Shown here one piece after another: positions 1 to 6,011 of a stretch of DNA of 28,353 nt. The translations under genes and the position numbers were made by a program. The stretch's first letter is position 1; the number at the start of each line of letters is the position of its first letter. Below the pieces are notes generated by a model. It was not told the origin of the DNA. It made no database searches and worked only from the letters and a program-made list of their open reading frames with translations. The DNA comes from Bacillota bacterium (GTDB taxonomy: Bacteria > Bacillota > UBA4882 > UBA8346), in contig JAEYGI010000068.1 of assembly GCA_023402395.1 (NCBI GenBank), positions 1-28,353 on the forward strand, in the 5' to 3' direction.

Positions 1-62
1 CCGCTTAGATACAACTTGGCGATTTCTTTCTTGAATTCTGCATCAAATCGTTTCCCTTTCAT
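1..62 (-). CDS. IS3-family transposase OrfA, N-terminal fragment (partial at window edge)
   Basis: Only 20 codons are visible. The protein begins MKGKRFDAEFKKEIAKLY, the typical start of IS3/IS150-type OrfA proteins, where a basic, aromatic segment precedes the helix-turn-helix that binds the element's ends. A strong AGGAGG ribosome site lies at 71-76, about 8 nt before the ATG. The gene continues beyond position 1, so neither the HTH nor the OrfB integrase can be seen. Other HTH transposase families start similarly, so the IS3 assignment is likely rather than certain. Confidence 0.65.
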   Translation of the reverse strand, partial: MKGKRFDAEFKKEIAKLYLS

Positions 63-127
63 TTCGGACACCTCCTGCTGTTATTTTACCAGCCATTTTC
101 TGTGTCCGCAAAACCCATTAGGGTTCA
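1..127 (-). mobile_element. End of an IS3-family-like insertion sequence, cut by the window edge
   Basis: A transposase-type reading frame begins at 62 and runs off the left edge. Reading leftward on the minus strand from about 127, the sequence starts TGAACCC and soon reaches GCGGACACAG. A TG-initiated end with a GGACAC segment about 60 bp before the first transposase ORF is the usual layout of IS3-group elements. The boundary at 127 (or 129) is inferred: the other inverted repeat and the target duplication lie outside the window. The end falls inside the open frame of the WYL regulator, so the element appears to have inserted into that gene. Confidence 0.6.
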
Positions 128-1140
128 CATTCTTCGCTCCCGTTAATCCTCCCCCTTCCCCATACGCCCCGGCCAATCTCCGGATCTCGTCCCCGATCTC
201 CTTCCGCAGCTCCTCCGGCTCCAGCACCTCGGCATGAACCCCGAAGCTCAGCGCCCATTGCTTGATCTCCCGGTTCCCGGCCACTTCGGCCGTATAGATC
301 AGCCCGCCGTCCGGCTCCTCGGTGATCGTTTGCGACGGATGCCAGATCCGTTCCCGGATCCAGCGCGCTTGATAACTGTCGAACCGGATCCGCACCGTTA
401 CCGGCTCGCCACGATCCAGGCTCCAACTGTTCTCCAGAAACTCCTCGATCCGGAACGATTCCGGGATCGTAAACGGCTCTTCCGTCAATTCAATCCCCTC
501 GATCCGATCCAACGCGTACATCCGGGGTTCCCGGCGCTGATGGCAGAAGCCCACCACATACCAGGCGCCGGACCGGAGGAAAAGATGATAGGGATTGAGT
601 TTCCGGCGGCTCGTCGCATTGCGGGCCACCGAAAAATGGTCGAACGCCACCGTCCGTCTCTCCCGCCGCCCTTGCTCCATCGCGCCGAAACACGCCGCCA
701 GCTTCAACTCGTCACCCCGCAACGGATCGCAGGGAATCGAAATGAAATCCGCTCCGGCGCCGTTCCCCCCTGTCGCCCGGTCCGTCAGCATCCCCCGCAG
801 CTTCCGGCCGGCCGAGGCCAGCGGCCGGGCATACGGCGTCCCCTCCAACTGGCCGAGCAACGTTTCAATTAAAAAGAGTGACACGATCTCCCCCTCGGTC
901 AGCTCCGGCAGCGGGATCTCAAAGTCACCCTCCAAATAATAAGCATGGGAACTCGGGTCAACCTTCAGCGGCGCCCCGAAGTCGTCCCGCAGCGCGTCCA
1001 AATGCCGCAGCACCGTCCGCTTGCTCACCTCACCTTTCCGCCAACTCCCGCGCGGTCCAACGGCCCGTTCGCAACATCCGCCCCATCGCCACGATCCGGT
1101 AGGTAACCGCCCGTTCCCCGTTTCCCATCGTTTCACCCAT
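81..1140 (-). pseudogene. WYL-domain (YafY-type) transcriptional regulator, frameshifted and cut at its 3' end by an IS
   Basis: The protein has the architecture of YafY/DeoR-like regulators: an N-terminal winged HTH and a C-terminal WYL ligand domain (LNPYHLFLRSGAWYVVGFC, then MYALDRIEGIEL). The N-terminus is split. From the ATG at 1138-1140 (SD GGTGAGG) the frame reads MGETMGNGERAVTYRIVAMG then ARELAER and hits a TGA. The HTH resumes in another frame as EVSKRTVLRHLDALR. The break is at about 1032 and equals one extra base or two missing. At the other end, the last 16 or so codons (NVNPNGFCGHRKWLVK) are translated from the IS end, so the native stop is lost. The two lesions suggest a dead gene; a sequencing error could explain the frameshift but not the IS tail. 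Its target is unknown. Confidence 0.8.
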
Positions 1141-1314
1141 ATTGGCCTCACCGCCTAATTTTCATAACTCCTTTCCTGGCATATTTCGGTTTTTTTCTAG
1201 GAAATCCTCCCAAACCAGACATTTTGATACTTCCGGTTTCTTGCTTTTAACTTCCTCACGCACGCGAGGTTTAGGCGATTCGCGAATTTTCAAAATCAAC
1301 CCAATCAAAACATT

Positions 1315-1935
1315 CTAATAAATCCTCTTAATCATCGGTTCAGACACCTCCCCCACCTCCAAAAACCCCCGCTCCAACCGGAGACGCCCTATTTCCACCC
1401 GATCCTGCCCCCTGATCATCTGTAGCGGCCCTGCCCCCATCTGCAGCAACCCCTGCCCCAACCGCTCCGCCTCCCCGATCATCTGAAGCAAGCCTTTCCC
1501 CAACTGGAGGAACACTTTCTTCAACTGAAGGAACAGCCGCTTCAAATGGAGCAACACTTCCTTCAAATGAAGCGCTACTATTCCGATCTGAAGGAACACT
1601 TTCTTCAAATGAAGCTCCAACATTTCTATCTGAAGGAACTCTTCCTTCAAATGATCCTCCAATATTTCGTTCTAGAAAAACTCCTCCTTCAAATGATCCT
1701 CCAACATTTCCATCTGGAGAAACAGTTCCTTCAGATAAAGATCTAGCATTTCCACTTTGAGCAGCACTTGCTCCAACTGATCCGGCTCTTGCCCCAGATG
1801 CAATAACATCTGCCCCGATTGGAGCGGGTCTTCCTTCACCTGATCCAACCCTTCGATTAAGTGATCGGACTCTTGGATCAAAGCCTCCATCTCCCGGATC
1901 AGTTGCGGCGGCGAACTCCGCGGTATTTTCCCCAA
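1315..1935 (-). pseudogene. Possible heptad-repeat coiled-coil protein with an internal amber codon
   Basis: One frame gives 206 codons made of a 10-residue lead and 28 uninterrupted heptads, ending exactly at a TAG. Typical heptads are QMEMLED, HLKEEFL, QIEMLEL, HLKKVFL and QLKKVFL; the second position is L, I, V or M in 26 of 28. Such a protein would form a long leucine-rich coiled coil. A single TAG at 1672-1674 sits where the pattern predicts CAG (Gln), consistent with one C-to-T change. Against a real gene: the putative start (TTG at 1935) has no ribosome site and follows the cadA terminator directly. It may therefore be a chance frame through a DNA repeat. I do not recognise a family. 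Confidence 0.35.
1318..1905 (-). repeat. 21-bp-periodic array 1 (28 units)
   Basis: Read on the minus strand, 28 consecutive 21-nt units run without any phase slip. Many begin CATTTGAAG, CAGTTGAAG or CAGATG, with TTG/ATG at fixed positions. In the middle the units alternate as a 42-nt pair. Several units contain short dyads (for example GAAGGAA-gag-TTCCTTC), so both strands look alike. The side nearest 1318 drifts into G-rich units. The array starts 38 nt beyond the end of the cadA terminator. Twenty-one bp equals two DNA helical turns and also seven codons, so either a DNA-level or a coiled-coil explanation is possible. Confidence 0.85.
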
Positions 1936-1942
1936 GCGCCAT

Positions 1943-1992
1943 TAAAAAACGCGCCGTTTTGCGAGTAATGTATACTCCCAAAACGACGCGTT
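1943..1992 (-). terminator. Rho-independent terminator after cadA
   Basis: On the minus strand AACGCGTCGTTTT pairs with AAAACGGCGCGTT (13 bp, one G-U), with an inner GAGTA/TACTC extension, followed by TTTTTT. It starts about 30 nt after the cadA stop codon. Confidence 0.85.
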
Positions 1993-2022
1993 CCTTCGTC
2001 CGTAATCCTTCTTCGCGATTTC

Positions 2023-4119
2023 CTATTTCCGCAGCGCCCGCGTAGCGTTGAACACCGCCAGCAGCGCCACGCCGACATCGGCGAAGACCGCTTCCCAGAT
2101 GGTGGCCACACCCATGCCTCCCAGCAGAATAAAGAAGCCCTTGATCCCCAAGGCCACATAAATGTTCTGCCGGACGATCCGGCGGGTCCGCCGGGCGATT
2201 TCCACCGCCACGGCCAGCTTGGAGGGGGCGTCCTCCATCAGCACCACATCGGCGGCCTCGATGGCCGCGTCGCTTCCCAGCCCGCCCATGGCGACCCCGA
2301 TGTCGGCCCGAGAAAGCGCCGGGGCATCATTGATTCCGTCGCCGACAAAGGCCAGCTTCTGCTTACGGCGGTTGGCGAGGCCGGATTCAAGCTCCTCCAA
2401 TTTGGCCACTTTCTCCTCGGGCAGCAGTTGGGCATGGAACTCGTCGATGCCCAACTCGGCCGCAACCCGTTCGGCCACGGCACCTTCGTCTCCGGTCAGC
2501 ATGACCACCTTCCGGACTCCCAGCCGTTTCAGTCCGGCCACCGCCGCTCCGGCATCGGCCTTAATCTGATCAGCGATGATGATCCGTCCGGCGAACACCC
2601 CGTCAATCACCACATTGACCACGGTTCCCTCAGCGCCTCCGGCGTCGGGGCGGCGCTCCCCGTCTGGCAGCAAGCGGTCATTTCCCGCCAAAACCCGCTT
2701 TCCGTCCACCACGGCGCTGATCCCGCAACCGGCGATCTCCCGGTAATCGGTGATCGTTGCGGCGGAGATCGGCTGGCTGTAAGCGTCCCGGATCGAGATG
2801 GCAATGGGGTGGTTCGAGAACGATTCGGCCGCCGCCGCGGCAGCCAGCGTCTCGGCCTCGGTGAATCCAGCCGCCGGCGCCACCCGGATCACTTGGAACG
2901 ACCCTTGGGTCAAGGTTCCGGTCTTGTCAAAGACCACCGTATCCAGATTGGCCAGGGCGTCCAGATAATTGGCGCCCTTGACCAGCACCCCGTTCCGCGA
3001 TGAACCGCCGATCCCGCCGAAATACCCCAGCGGAATGGAGATCATCAAAGCGCAAGGGCAGGAGATGACCAGCAACGTCAGGGCCCGGTACAGCCAATCC
3101 GCGAAGACCGCGCCCGGCAGCACCAGCGGCGGGATCACGGCCAGCAGCACCGCCGCGCCGACCACCGCCGGCGTGTAATAGCGGGCGAAGGTCGTGATAA
3201 ACTGCTCGGTAGGGGACTTCCGTTCCGACGCCTGCTCAACCAGTTCCAAAATCCGCGCCACCGAGGAGTCTTTATAAGGTTTGGTCACTTTGACCCTTAA
3301 AACGCCCGGACCATTGATCATTCCCGCCAGCACGGTTTGGCCGGCCGACGCTGCCCTGGGCACCGACTCTCCGGTCAGCGCCGACGTGTCCACCATCGAC
3401 TTTCCGTCAACCACCTCGCCGTCCAAAGGCACCTTTTCACCCGGCTTCACCAGGATCAGCGCCCCAACCTCCACCTCTTCCGGCCGGACCGTAATCAGTC
3501 CGCCATCGGTCAGCCGGTTGGCGAACTCCGGCTGAATATCAAGCAAGGCCGCGATCGACCCCCGCGAGCGCTTCACCGCCCGCTCCTGCAAATACTCGCC
3601 GACCGCATAAAAAACCATCACCCCGGCCGCCTCCGGCAACTGGCCGATGGCCAGCGCGCCAAGCGAAGCGATGGTCATCAGGAAGTTTTCGTCGATCAAT
3701 TGCCCTTTGGCGAGCCGTTTGAACGCCGCGCCAATCACCGGCCAGCCGACCAGGAGATAAGCGGGGAGCAGTACCGCGTATTCGAGCCAGCCGGCCGGGG
3801 TTGCCCGCAGTTGCGGGTGGAAAGCCACCCCGATCAACAGCAGCAGTCCGGAAGCGTAGATCGTCCACAGCTTCTTCGCTTCGTCCTTTTCCGCCTCCGG
3901 CTCCGTCCGGGCCCGGCGGGTTTCATCCGTTCGCAGCACCAAATCCGGTTCCATCTCGCCAATAATCCGCCGGGCTTCCTCAACCATCTCCGCCGGAAGC
4001 TCCACGCTCCCGGTGGCATAATTGACCTTGGCGTCCCGCAAGCCGTCCACCCGACGCAGGGCGCTCTCAATCTTGGCCGCGCAAACGGCGCAGTCCAATC
4101 CCTCCAACTGGTAACGCAT
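2023..4119 (-). CDS. cadA: Zn2+/Cd2+/Pb2+-exporting P1B-type ATPase
   Basis: This inner-membrane pump uses ATP to expel soft divalent metals. From the ATG at 4117-4119 (preceded by AGAGAAGGG) the order is an N-terminal metal-binding domain with DCAVC (Cys10, Cys13), membrane helices, the actuator loop with LTGESVP, the ion-channel CPC (Cys354-Pro-Cys356), the phosphorylation motif DKTGTLT (Asp398), the SNHPIA motif, TGDE, and GDGINDAPAL. The C-terminal helices carry a Lys (ALGIKGFF) and an Asp (AVFADVGVALL), the pair that marks the Zn/Cd/Pb subgroup (ZntA/CadA) rather than copper pumps. At 698 residues it is of normal length. An upstream in-frame start at 4179 exists but lacks a good ribosome site. 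The ArsR/SmtB-type sensor lies 156 bp upstream on the same strand, so the two probably form one metal-induced operon. Confidence 0.95.
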   Translation of the reverse strand: MRYQLEGLDCAVCAAKIESALRRVDGLRDAKVNYATGSVELPAEMVEEARRIIGEMEPDLVLRTDETRRARTEPEAEKDEAKKLWTIYASGLLLLIGVAFHPQLRATPAGWLEYAVLLPAYLLVGWPVIGAAFKRLAKGQLIDENFLMTIASLGALAIGQLPEAAGVMVFYAVGEYLQERAVKRSRGSIAALLDIQPEFANRLTDGGLITVRPEEVEVGALILVKPGEKVPLDGEVVDGKSMVDTSALTGESVPRAASAGQTVLAGMINGPGVLRVKVTKPYKDSSVARILELVEQASERKSPTEQFITTFARYYTPAVVGAAVLLAVIPPLVLPGAVFADWLYRALTLLVISCPCALMISIPLGYFGGIGGSSRNGVLVKGANYLDALANLDTVVFDKTGTLTQGSFQVIRVAPAAGFTEAETLAAAAAAESFSNHPIAISIRDAYSQPISAATITDYREIAGCGISAVVDGKRVLAGNDRLLPDGERRPDAGGAEGTVVNVVIDGVFAGRIIIADQIKADAGAAVAGLKRLGVRKVVMLTGDEGAVAERVAAELGIDEFHAQLLPEEKVAKLEELESGLANRRKQKLAFVGDGINDAPALSRADIGVAMGGLGSDAAIEAADVVLMEDAPSKLAVAVEIARRTRRIVRQNIYVALGIKGFFILLGGMGVATIWEAVFADVGVALLAVFNATRALRK

Positions 4120-4275
4120 CGAATCCCTTCTCTCTAAAGCGTTGTGATAAAGTCTGGCCGAAGGCCATGAGTTGTGCACAAAAGCTCAGAGAAGCAAGTG
4201 ATAAAGTCGTGTTTTAAAAATTTTTTACTGTAAATCAGACTTGATCACCTGGCTTCCAAAGCTATCGGAAAAATC

Positions 4276-4641
4276 TTACCGCTCCTCGGCGAAATGCTCC
4301 TGGGCCTGCCGGATCATATTCAAAATATGATGATCATCCAGCGAGTAATAAACCATCTTCCCTTCCCGTTCATACCGGACCAGCCGGAAGGCTTTCAGCA
4401 GCCGCAAATGGTGGGATATGGCCGGAAGGGTCATCTCCAGAATTTCGGCCAAATCACAGACACAGAGCCGCTGATGGGCCAGTAAATAGAGGATCTTGGT
4501 GCGGGTCTCGTCGCCCAGGACCTTGAAGATCTCCGATAACCCGGCCGCCTCCAGGGCTTTGGCCTTCAGATCTTCCCCACCCGGATTCGAGGGGCAAAAG
4601 CTGTCGCACAGATCCTGATTGAGCATTGTTTCTTTGCTAAT
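4276..4641 (-). CDS. ArsR/SmtB-family metal-sensing repressor, CadC-like
   Basis: A winged-HTH repressor that releases DNA when it binds Zn/Cd/Pb. Numbering from the ATG at 4626, it has Cys7 and Cys11 at the N-terminus (LCDSFC) and Cys55/Cys57 in the recognition helix (LCVCDLA), the four ligands of the CadC-type alpha3N site. It also has Asp98-x-His100 and His111-x-x-Glu114, exactly the SmtB/ZiaR alpha5 site. SHHLRLLK is the recognition helix. Start choice: GGAGGTG is spaced ideally (8 nt from GGAGG) for an ATT codon at 4639-4641. The ATG at 4624-4626 is 23 nt away from the SD, and a TTG at 4668 lies inside the operator. I chose the ATT; the ATG remains possible. Likely autoregulated through the adjacent palindrome. 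Confidence 0.92.
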   Translation of the reverse strand: MSKETMLNQDLCDSFCPSNPGGEDLKAKALEAAGLSEIFKVLGDETRTKILYLLAHQRLCVCDLAEILEMTLPAISHHLRLLKAFRLVRYEREGKMVYYSLDDHHILNMIRQAQEHFAEER

Positions 4642-4656
4642 GGTCAACACCTCCAA

Positions 4657-4680
4657 ACGATTAAGCAATTGCTTAATCGT
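4657..4680 (-). promoter_or_regulatory. Operator palindrome for the ArsR-family repressor
   Basis: A perfect 12+12 inverted repeat, ACGATTAAGCAA / TTGCTTAATCGT, lies just downstream of the -10 box, covering the expected transcription start. An AT-rich imperfect 12-12 dyad in this position is typical of SmtB/CadC operators. Confidence 0.85.
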
Positions 4681-4685
4681 ATATT

Positions 4686-4714
4686 ATATTATCCCGGATG
4701 AGTTCCGGTGTCAA
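4686..4714 (-). promoter_or_regulatory. Sigma-A-type promoter of the metal-resistance operon
   Basis: The -35 TTGACA (4709-4714) and -10 TAATAT (4686-4691) are separated by exactly 17 bp on the minus strand. The operator follows immediately, so a bound repressor would block initiation. Confidence 0.85.
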
Positions 4715-4750
4715 GGGAGAAGCGAAAGTTTGTTACCGATTGTTCATTTC

Positions 4751-4779
4751 TTGAATATGATAAATGAGTATGGTATATT
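4751..4779 (+). promoter_or_regulatory. Probable sigma-A-type promoter for the HTH gene (and perhaps def)
   Basis: TTGAAT at 4751-4756 and TATATT at 4774-4779 are spaced by 17 bp, about 50 bp upstream of the small HTH gene. It is divergent from the metal-operon promoter. Confidence 0.6.
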
Positions 4780-4828
4780 AGTTGGTGCATAAATTTGTTA
4801 GGCAACGGCTAAAAAGTGGTGAATGACT

Positions 4829-5068
4829 ATGTTGGTATGGATGTTACGCAAAGTGATGGCCGAGAAAGGGATCTGGTCCGGGGCGGCGCTGAGGCGGCTG
4901 TTAATGGAGAAAGCCGCCTACCGGATCTCCGCTCCTTCCATCAGCGCCTTGATTTCCGGACAGCCCAAGCAGATGAAGGCCGAGACTCTGGACGCGCTCT
5001 GCACCGCGCTGGAATGTTCGCCCAACGATCTCTGGCTTTACACGCCTACCGAACCGGAAAGCGCCTGA
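4829..5068 (+). CDS. Small Cro/C1-type HTH DNA-binding protein
   Basis: A 79-residue protein consisting essentially of one XRE-like helix-turn-helix. Visible landmarks are VMAEKG, the helix with SAPSISALISG, then KAETLDALCTALECSPNDLWLY, which closely resembles the YozG-like/HTH_26 class (ETLDxLCxAL...PxDLxxY). It probably acts as a small transcription factor or toxin-antitoxin-type regulator, but no toxin partner is adjacent. Start: GGTGA is 6 nt before the ATG at 4829, whereas the ATG at 4823 abuts it, so the downstream ATG is preferred. The def gene follows after 128 bp that include an imperfect GGCGGAA/TTCCGCC hairpin (about 5083-5117). Confidence 0.8.
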   Translation: MLVWMLRKVMAEKGIWSGAALRRLLMEKAAYRISAPSISALISGQPKQMKAETLDALCTALECSPNDLWLYTPTEPESA

Positions 5069-5196
5069 ACTAAAAAGACCTTGGCGGAAAATGCTCCGGG
5101 CAGGCAAACATTCCGCCGGTCCGGATCCTTTTTGGGCAACGCCGGGTTGAACGCCGGCTTTATCACATGGTTTTCAAGAAAGAAGGGATTTATACG

Positions 5197-5724
5197 ATGG
5201 CTGTTAAACCGATCCTGCCGTTCGGCGACCCGGTCCTGCGCCAAATCAGCGAACCGGTTACCGCGTTTGGTAACGAGCTGATCCGGTTGCTTGACGATCT
5301 GACGGACACTCTCCACGCCGACGCGGGTGGAGCCGGCCTGGCCGCGCCGCAGATCGGCGTCTCCAAGCGGGTGATCGTCATTGATTGCGGCGACGGCCTG
5401 ATCGAACTGGTCAATCCGCAACTCCTGGAGATGCGCGGGGAACAAACCGGGCCGGAAGGCTGTTTGTCCTATCCCAAATTCAACGGAACCGTGACCCGGG
5501 CCAAACAGGTAAAGGTCAAATACTTTAACCGCCGGGGCAAAGAGATGCTGCTGGAGGGGGCCGATTTCCTGGCCCGCTGCATCCAGCATGAAATGGACCA
5601 CTTGAACGGAATCCTCTATATCGACCGGGTACAGGGGGATTATCTTTATCAGGACGAAACCCGGCAAAGGGTCAAACTCCAGGATGTGCTCAGCTTGTCA
5701 AATCCAAGCGTCCCATGTCCCTGA
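5197..5724 (+). CDS. def: Peptide deformylase
   Basis: A metalloenzyme that removes the formyl group from the N-terminal Met of new proteins at the ribosome exit. All three family motifs are present: GAGLAAPQ (residues 45-52), EGCLS with metal ligand Cys89, and QHEMDHLNG with ligands His131 and His135 and catalytic Glu132. At 175 residues it is of normal length. The ATG at 5197 follows GAAGGGA by about 8 nt; a more upstream in-frame ATG at 5167 would add ten residues not seen in the family. In many bacteria def is next to fmt or priA; here it is alone, perhaps read from the HTH-gene promoter. A strong terminator follows. Confidence 0.95.
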   Translation: MAVKPILPFGDPVLRQISEPVTAFGNELIRLLDDLTDTLHADAGGAGLAAPQIGVSKRVIVIDCGDGLIELVNPQLLEMRGEQTGPEGCLSYPKFNGTVTRAKQVKVKYFNRRGKEMLLEGADFLARCIQHEMDHLNGILYIDRVQGDYLYQDETRQRVKLQDVLSLSNPSVPCP

Positions 5725-5780
5725 CCCGCTTTTCCACGCCGGGCTGATGAAACAAGGCGGTGCTCCCCCCATCCCAATCC

Positions 5781-5811
5781 AAAAGCAATCCGGAACCCGG
5801 ATTGCTTTTTG
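5781..5811 (+). terminator. Rho-independent terminator after def
   Basis: AAAAGCAATCCGG pairs with CCGGATTGCTTTT (13 bp) around a 3-nt loop and ends in a T run. Confidence 0.9.
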
Positions 5812-6011
5812 TTATTCGAAGCGTTGGGATAAGCCCGCCAAACCCAAACCGGTAAGACATGCCGCCTGGTTCGGCCGTGCATGCTCCGGCTGCCGCCCTT
5901 CGGTCGTTTTGTATATAATATTTTTAAATTTTTGTAAAAAATAACAAAAGTTTTCTCCCGGTTATTCCGATATATATATGATACATAATTTAACAACACG
6001 AGGTGACCGCT

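Noticed and set aside
1546..1746. Plus-strand 66-codon frame with FLQM heptads
   Set aside because: The units contain short dyads, so the opposite strand mimics the heptads; no ribosome site or promoter seen.
1340..1981. 213-codon minus-strand open frame rich in Gly, Ala, Ser and Val
   Set aside because: It starts inside the cadA terminator and is an alternative frame through the 21-bp array; its 14-residue periodicity follows from the DNA repeat.
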